Assembly: GCA_016342385.1 (NCBI GenBank)
Contig: JAEINM010000117.1
Coordinates: 1-10,307, forward strand
Length of the DNA stretch: 10,307 nucleotides
DNA from: Spirochaetaceae bacterium
Lineage (GTDB): Bacteria; Spirochaetota; Spirochaetia; DSM-2461
Direction: 5' to 3'
Shown: positions 6,592 through 10,307 of the stretch, one piece after another
Position numbering within the stretch: the first letter of the stretch is position 1
Layout of the letters: every line of letters begins with the position of its first letter
Notes under the pieces: generated by a model
What the model was told of the DNA's origin: nothing
What the model saw: the letters and a program-made list of their open reading frames with translations, nothing else
The model's database searches: none
Translations under genes and position numbers: made by a program

Positions 6592-7388
6592 GAGTCATCT
6601 GATTCTTTCAGCACAACCCTCTCTATAGAAAGAGACTTACCGGATTCAGTATCGATATGAATCAGAACCCCTTTTATAGTTGATTCATTTTCAGCCACTT
6701 CCATCTTTAATGGCAGTTGAGTCAATGAGCGCCGAACTGAGATTTCAGGTTTTGTTCCTATAACACTTTCATCAGGACCAGTCATCCCAATATCTGTTAT
6801 ATAGGCCGTTCCCTTTGGAAGGATTCTTTCATCAGCTGTCTGAATATGAGTATGTGTTCCTACAACAGCAGAGACTTTCCCATCGAGATACCAGGCCAGA
6901 GCTTCTTTCTCCATTGTATCTTCAGCATGAAAATCAATTATGACAATTGAATTTTTCTTAATCTTTTTTAAATAATCACTGGATTTTCTAAAGGGGCAAT
7001 CCACAGGCAGCCCCATGCGGACTCGTCCAAGAAGATTCAGAACAACGACGTCAACACCTTTAATATTCAATGTAACATCACCTCTTCCCGGGACTCCGCA
7101 AGGATAATTCAAAGGTCTGAGTATTCTCGTATTATCCTTTTCTAAAAGAGGGTAAATTTCCCTCTTCTGCCAGATATGATTACCTGATGTAATCACATCA
7201 ACACCTTTAGAGAAAAATTTTTCCGCTTCTTCGGGAAGAATCCCGAACCCATCAGCTGCATTTTCACCATTAACGATGACCATATCAGTTTTATATTTTT
7301 TAATCAGTCCTGGAAGTTTAAAAAAAAGCGCCCTGCAACCAGGCTGCCCAACGACATCTCCCAGAACCAGAACGCTTATACTTTTCAT
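6588..7388 (-). CDS. ymdB: YmdB-family metal-dependent phosphodiesterase
   Basis: Members of this calcineurin-like metallophosphoesterase family hydrolyse 2',3'- and 3',5'-cyclic nucleotides. In Bacillus, YmdB affects biofilm and motility choice. The 266 residues are the normal length. The dinuclear metal ligands are all in place: Asp11 in LGDVVG, Glu42 and Asn43 in NGENAADG, Asn70 in SGNHIW, His154 in DFHAE, and His179 and His181 in GTHTHIQTAD. The C-terminal part, with TDIGMTGP, is also typical. The ATG at 7388 has AAGGA (7393-7397) 4 nt upstream. It follows rny by 15 nt and overlaps tlyA by 4 nt. The rny-ymdB pairing is also found in Firmicutes, which supports both assignments. The family's physiological substrate is not settled. 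A link to RNase Y products, which would give cyclic phosphate ends only indirectly, is speculation. Confidence 0.95.
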   Translation of the reverse strand: MKSISVLVLGDVVGQPGCRALFFKLPGLIKKYKTDMVIVNGENAADGFGILPEEAEKFFSKGVDVITSGNHIWQKREIYPLLEKDNTRILRPLNYPCGVPGRGDVTLNIKGVDVVVLNLLGRVRMGLPVDCPFRKSSDYLKKIKKNSIVIIDFHAEDTMEKEALAWYLDGKVSAVVGTHTHIQTADERILPKGTAYITDIGMTGPDESVIGTKPEISVRRSLTQLPLKMEVAENESTIKGVLIHIDTESGKSLSIERVVLKESDDS

Positions 7389-7403
7389 AATATCCTTATG
7401 TTA

Positions 7404-8936
7404 TCAGCGGGCGAATTCTACAACTCGTGTTTCCCGAATAATAGTAACTCTGATTCTTCCCGGATATTTTAACTCATCTTCTATTTGCTTAGCAATTGAT
7501 CTGGCAAGCTCTTTTGCTTTTAAATCATTTACTAATTCATGATTTACCATAATTCGCAGTTCACGTCCGGCTTGAATAGCAAATGCCTTATCTACCCCTT
7601 CGTAACTTTCAGCAATTTTTTCGAGATTTTCCAGGCGTTTAATATAATTGTCCAGAGTTTCTCTTCTGGCTCCTGGCCTTGCTGCAGAAATGGCATCGGC
7701 AAGTTGAACAATAACACCTTCTATGGATTCAATCTCTATATCATTGTGATGCGCTCCAACAGCATTAATGACTCTTGGATCCTCACCGATTTTTTTACAC
7801 ATTTCCGCACCGATTTCAGCATGGTTACCATCACCATCAGTTTCAAGACCTTTTCCAATGTCGTGCAGAAGAGCTCCTCTTTTAGCAATCTCCTTATCTG
7901 CACCGACTTCCGAAGCGATCATGCCGGCAATAACAGCTACTTCTTTTGAATGAGAAAGAACATTCTGTCCATAACTTGTCCTGAAGTGCAGTCTTCCGAG
8001 TGCTCTTATACCATCAGGACTCATATCGTGAATTCCCAATTCATATAGGATTTTTTCACCCTCTTCATAGATTGTCTGGCTTATCTCTTTTGTTACCTTC
8101 TGTACAACCTCTTCAATCCTTGCAGGATGTATTCTACCATCGACAATAAGTCGTTCAAGGGCTACCTGAGCAATAACCTTTCGAATGGGGTCAAAGCAGG
8201 AAATAACAACAGCTTCCGGAGTATCATCTATAATAATATCGACACCTGTAAGAGTTTCCAAAGTCCGTATATTCCGACCTTCCCGCCCGATAATCCGGCC
8301 TTTCATCTCATCATTCGGCAGACTGACAGAAGTAACGGTTATTTCCGAACTTACATCTGTAGCCAATCTCTGAATAGTTGTGACCAGTATGTCTCTGGCT
8401 TTTTTATCAGCTGTATGCTTAGCTTCTTCCTCAATCTTATTAATCAGTCCCTGAGCATCGTGTTTTGCCTCGTTCTCAAGGTTTCTAATAATGAGTTTTT
8501 TTGCTTCATCAGCAGTCAAACCAGAGATTTTCTCAAGTTCCTGAATCCAGTATTGCTCCTGTTTCATCAGGTCCTGTTCTTTCTGGTCAAACTCCTTCTC
8601 GCGATCTGTAATAGTTGCAATTTTCTTATCAAGCGCAGCAGTTTTCTTATCTAGATTATCTTCTTTTTGCTGTACACGTCTTTCAAATCTCTGAGCTTCA
8701 TTTCTTCGTTCTCTTAATTCCTTATCATGTAAGCGTTTATCTTTGAGAATCTGATTCTGAGCATCAAGAAGAATACTCTTCTTTTCCTGCTCCGCCTCTT
8801 TAACAGCATCTAGCTTTAACCTTTCCGCCTTCTGTTCAGAAGATGAAAGTTGATATCTGGCATATAACCATCTAATTGTCCAACCTAAAAACAAACCTAC
8901 GAGGGGGAGTGATACATATAAAATGATATTAATCAT
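7404..8936 (-). CDS. rny: Ribonuclease Y
   Basis: RNase Y is a membrane-anchored endoribonuclease that starts bulk mRNA decay. The product is 510 residues from the ATG at 8936. Domain order is canonical: N-terminal membrane helix (about 3-22), a long charged coiled coil (about 30-180), a KH RNA-binding domain with GRIIGREGRNIRTLE (213-227), and an HD hydrolase domain with His329, the His358-Asp359 pair in LLHDIGKG, His372 and His396-His397. The C-terminus ends RIRVTIIRETRVVEFAR, as is usual for the family. An open frame continues 12 nt upstream to a GTG at 8948. The ATG at 8936 is preferred because GAGGGA (8941-8946) precedes it with 6-nt spacing and the shorter form begins directly with the membrane helix. 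It is the first gene of an operon with ymdB and tlyA, and a consensus promoter lies just upstream. Confidence 0.97.
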   Translation of the reverse strand: MINIILYVSLPLVGLFLGWTIRWLYARYQLSSSEQKAERLKLDAVKEAEQEKKSILLDAQNQILKDKRLHDKELRERRNEAQRFERRVQQKEDNLDKKTAALDKKIATITDREKEFDQKEQDLMKQEQYWIQELEKISGLTADEAKKLIIRNLENEAKHDAQGLINKIEEEAKHTADKKARDILVTTIQRLATDVSSEITVTSVSLPNDEMKGRIIGREGRNIRTLETLTGVDIIIDDTPEAVVISCFDPIRKVIAQVALERLIVDGRIHPARIEEVVQKVTKEISQTIYEEGEKILYELGIHDMSPDGIRALGRLHFRTSYGQNVLSHSKEVAVIAGMIASEVGADKEIAKRGALLHDIGKGLETDGDGNHAEIGAEMCKKIGEDPRVINAVGAHHNDIEIESIEGVIVQLADAISAARPGARRETLDNYIKRLENLEKIAESYEGVDKAFAIQAGRELRIMVNHELVNDLKAKELARSIAKQIEDELKYPGRIRVTIIRETRVVEFAR

Positions 8937-8940
8937 ATAT

Positions 8941-8946
8941 TCCCTC
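8941..8946 (-). promoter_or_regulatory. Ribosome binding site that sets the rny start
   Basis: GAGGGA on the minus strand has its GAGG core 6 nt before the ATG at 8936. It overlaps the alternative GTG at 8948, which itself has no ribosome binding site, so the ATG is the likely start. Confidence 0.8.
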
Positions 8947-8966
8947 ACATTTATTTATACTTTATG

Positions 8967-8994
8967 ATTATAGCTGTAGTACTTTATTTGTCAA
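8967..8994 (-). promoter_or_regulatory. Consensus sigma-70-type promoter for rny-ymdB-tlyA
   Basis: TTGACA (8989-8994), a 16-nt spacer, and TATAAT (8967-8972) on the minus strand: both hexamers are perfect. Transcription should begin near 8960, giving a leader of about 24 nt that carries the ribosome binding site. The -35 overlaps a short inverted repeat (TTGTC, 3 nt, GACAA at 8988-9000). The promoter lies between rny and the upstream acidic-repeat gene, with no terminator visible between them, so some read-through from upstream is also possible. Confidence 0.85.
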
Positions 8995-9011
8995 GGACAA
9001 TGAATATTTAA

Positions 9012-10307
9012 CTACATTATGCTTTTCAATAGCTTTTCAATATCAGTTATGCTTTTTTTAAATCCCAGGAATAAATAAGCCTGCTCTTTATTGTAAAAAA
9101 TAGGGATAAAAAGGATAGATTTTAAGAATCTTTTATCTGAATTGAGTATAATTTCTTCTAAATCGCGGTGTTGAGTATCGCGAATAAAAACAATATTTCT
9201 TTTTTCTGTTATCTTTGAAATTTCCTTACAGCATAAGAGAGATTTCAACCGCTCAATTAAATCCGGACCTATACCCAGGGACAGTTCTACTTTATACCTA
9301 TTAGTTTCTCCAATATAAATAATTCCACCGACAGCATTGATCTCTCGAGTAATACCTATAAGAGCCTTGTACTCATCTTTTCTTGAAGAGGCGTATTTAT
9401 CGAAATCGAATCCACCCTTTACTGCTTTAAATACAGAGTCATCTTCAATCTGATCTACTGGATTGTCCTCTTTTTCATCATCACTGACAAACTGCGGTAA
9501 TAAATCATTTGAATATACGTGTATGAAATCAACTTCATCTTCAATCTTCTGAATTTGTGTTAAAGCATCTGTTGATGAAACAGGTGAATCCTGAGTGAGA
9601 GTTTTAACAAGAGGACCTGAAACCTGAAGCTCTTTTGAATAAAAAAGATCATAAGATATTTCTTCAAAGTAGGTTGTTATCTCTTCTATCTCTTCTATCT
9701 CTTCTATCTCTTCTATCTCTTCTATCTCTTCAATATCTTCTATCTCTTCAATATCTTCTATCTCTTCGATATCTTCTATCTCTTCGATATCTTCTATCTC
9801 AGTTATATTTTCGAATTCCCGGGAAGGAATCGCTGAAATCTTTTCATCTATTTCTTCCAATGACCCTAAATTATCGTAATACCCGGATTCATCCTTTCCT
9901 ATAGAAAGTCCTGCAATATCTATTATATCAAATGGACTTTTTCTTTTTTCTACTTCCACCAATGTTGCCTCATCTGTACCCGCATACACAGGAATAGATT
10001 CTAATTCCTCTTCTTCCAGCAATGGCAGCTCTTGGTGTTCAATAATGGGAAGCAGTTCTTCAAGTTCTCTAGTAGTGACATACTCTTCTTCTTTAAGCTC
10101 TTGTACGAGATCTTCCAGATCCTCAAGGCCTTCCTCATCACTGAGATCTTCGACTTCTAGAGGCTCACCCAGATCTTCAAGGCCTTCCTCATCACTGAGA
10201 TCTTCGACCTCTAAAGGTTCACCCAGATCTTCCAGATCCTCAAGGCCTTCCTCATCACTGAGATCTTCGACCTCTAAAGGTTCACCCAGATCTTCCAGAT
10301 CCTCAAG
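9012..10307 (-). CDS. Acidic tandem-repeat protein with a GAF-like C-terminal region, partial (5' end beyond the right edge)
   Basis: This protein was not recognised. The frame is open through the right edge of the window, so 431 residues without the N-terminus are visible. They begin with a Leu/Glu/Asp-rich 21-residue repeat (visible residues 1-67). An acidic stretch follows, then 13 tripeptides of Ile-Glu-Asp or Ile-Glu-Glu (about 171-209), and a linker with QIQKIEDEVDF. The final 130 residues are of ordinary composition. Within them, YKALIGITREINAVGGIIYI, then SLGIGPDLIERLKSL, FIRDTQ, and ILFIPIFYNKEQAYLFLGF resemble the strand and helix order of a GAF domain, a small-molecule or signal-sensing fold. 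That resemblance is by eye only. No signal peptide or membrane segment is seen in this part. A TTG at 10022 could be taken as a start but has no ribosome binding site and falls mid-frame, so the longer partial gene is preferred. The stop TAG lies 75 nt before rny, which has its own promoter. Confidence 0.85.
   Translation of the reverse strand, partial: LEDLEDLGEPLEVEDLSDEEGLEDLEDLGEPLEVEDLSDEEGLEDLGEPLEVEDLSDEEGLEDLEDLVQELKEEEYVTTRELEELLPIIEHQELPLLEEEELESIPVYAGTDEATLVEVEKRKSPFDIIDIAGLSIGKDESGYYDNLGSLEEIDEKISAIPSREFENITEIEDIEEIEDIEEIEDIEEIEDIEEIEEIEEIEEIEEIEEITTYFEEISYDLFYSKELQVSGPLVKTLTQDSPVSSTDALTQIQKIEDEVDFIHVYSNDLLPQFVSDDEKEDNPVDQIEDDSVFKAVKGGFDFDKYASSRKDEYKALIGITREINAVGGIIYIGETNRYKVELSLGIGPDLIERLKSLLCCKEISKITEKRNIVFIRDTQHRDLEEIILNSDKRFLKSILFIPIFYNKEQAYLFLGFKKSITDIEKLLKSIM
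9057..9374 (-). other. Possible GAF-like domain at the C-terminus of the acidic repeat protein
   Basis: This stretch encodes about 106 residues with a helix (EYKALIGITREINAVGG), strands (GGIIYIGE and YKVELSLGIG), a helix (PDLIERLKSL), a strand (IVFIRDT), a connecting segment (DLEEIILN) and two final strands (ILFIPIFYN and QAYLFLGF). That is the alternation expected of a GAF domain. No ligand-binding residues can be named. A divergent PAS or unrelated alpha/beta fold is also possible. Confidence 0.45.
9681..9797 (-). repeat. 9-bp tandem repeat, 13 units (partly an 18-bp higher-order repeat)
   Basis: Thirteen contiguous 9-bp units cover 117 bp. On the plus strand, 9681-9725 is CTCTTCTAT five times. 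Then 9726-9797 alternates CTCTTCAAT or CTCTTCGAT with ATCTTCTAT, making four 18-bp units. On the coding (minus) strand each unit is one tripeptide, Ile-Glu-Asp or Ile-Glu-Glu, so gain or loss of units keeps the frame. Confidence 0.95.
10107..10307 (-). repeat. 63-bp coding tandem repeat reaching the window edge
   Basis: Two full 63-bp units (10245-10307 and 10182-10244) are identical at every base. A third (10128-10181, 54 bp) carries three single-base differences, all synonymous, and lacks 9 bp. A 21-bp partial fourth unit (10107-10127) ends the array. Each unit encodes 21 residues beginning LEDLEDLGEP and ending EDLSDEEG. The array probably continues beyond the window. Confidence 0.95.

Noticed and set aside
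8127..8654. 175-codon plus-strand open frame
   Set aside because: It lies wholly antisense to rny within its conserved KH and coiled-coil regions. There is no ribosome binding site, and the product resembles no known protein.
9635..9904. Plus-strand open frame rich in Leu-Ser (LLSLLSLLS)
   Set aside because: It is the opposite-strand reading of the Ile-Glu-Glu repeat. Its composition comes entirely from the 9-bp unit, and it has no independent start signal.
10020..10022. TTG as the start of the acidic repeat protein
   Set aside because: There is no ribosome binding site before it, and the same frame stays open to the window edge with a clearly protein-constrained repeat, so the gene begins further upstream.
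10107..10307. Repeat array as CRISPR
   Set aside because: Units are directly adjacent without unique spacers, are 63 bp long, and encode a conserved acidic peptide in frame.

Overview
The window is AT-rich, densely coding bacterial chromosome with housekeeping genes in two leftward blocks and one rightward gene between them. The gene set is RNase Y, a YmdB-type phosphodiesterase, TlyA, a GerMN-domain protein, PTS enzyme I, the GTPase Der and an ExbB/TolQ-type channel. The genome has strong GGAGG-type ribosome binding sites and near-consensus sigma-70-type promoters. These features, with the sequence style of the unrecognised proteins, suggest a free-living or host-associated spirochaete (Spirochaetota). 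That assignment is an inference from gene content and was not tested by alignment. I see no RNA genes, insertion sequences, phage genes or CRISPR array.

Left block, transcribed leftward from about 4918: ptsI (enzyme I of the phosphotransferase system) overlaps der (double-Era GTPase for 50S ribosome assembly) by 20 nt. Der is followed after 11 nt by a secreted 443-residue protein with an NlpC/P60-like Cys/His signature. After an 80-nt gap comes an ExbB/TolQ-type proton-channel subunit that runs off the left edge. The ptsI promoter lies so close to the start codon that the mRNA looks leaderless or nearly so.

Centre: one rightward gene (5007-5819) encodes a membrane-anchored GerMN-domain protein. 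It is divergent from ptsI and ends 1 nt from the end of the convergent tlyA gene.

Right block, leftward from a consensus promoter (TTGACA, 16 nt, TATAAT) at 8967-8994: rny (RNase Y), ymdB (metal-dependent phosphodiesterase) and tlyA (rRNA 2'-O-methyltransferase) are tightly packed. They make a compact RNA-decay, signalling and ribosome-modification operon. The best rny start is the ATG at 8936, behind a good ribosome binding site, not the GTG twelve bases upstream.

Right edge (9012-10307, open at the 5' end): an unrecognised, very acidic protein with two different in-frame tandem repeats, a 63-bp repeat and a 9/18-bp repeat, ahead of a C-terminal region that resembles a GAF fold. This is the most unusual locus in the window. 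Two adjacent 63-bp units are identical, and the third differs only by synonymous changes plus an in-frame 9-bp deletion. No clearly new multi-gene system is evident. The items most worth checking are the repeat protein, the NlpC/P60-like secreted protein and the near-leaderless ptsI transcript.
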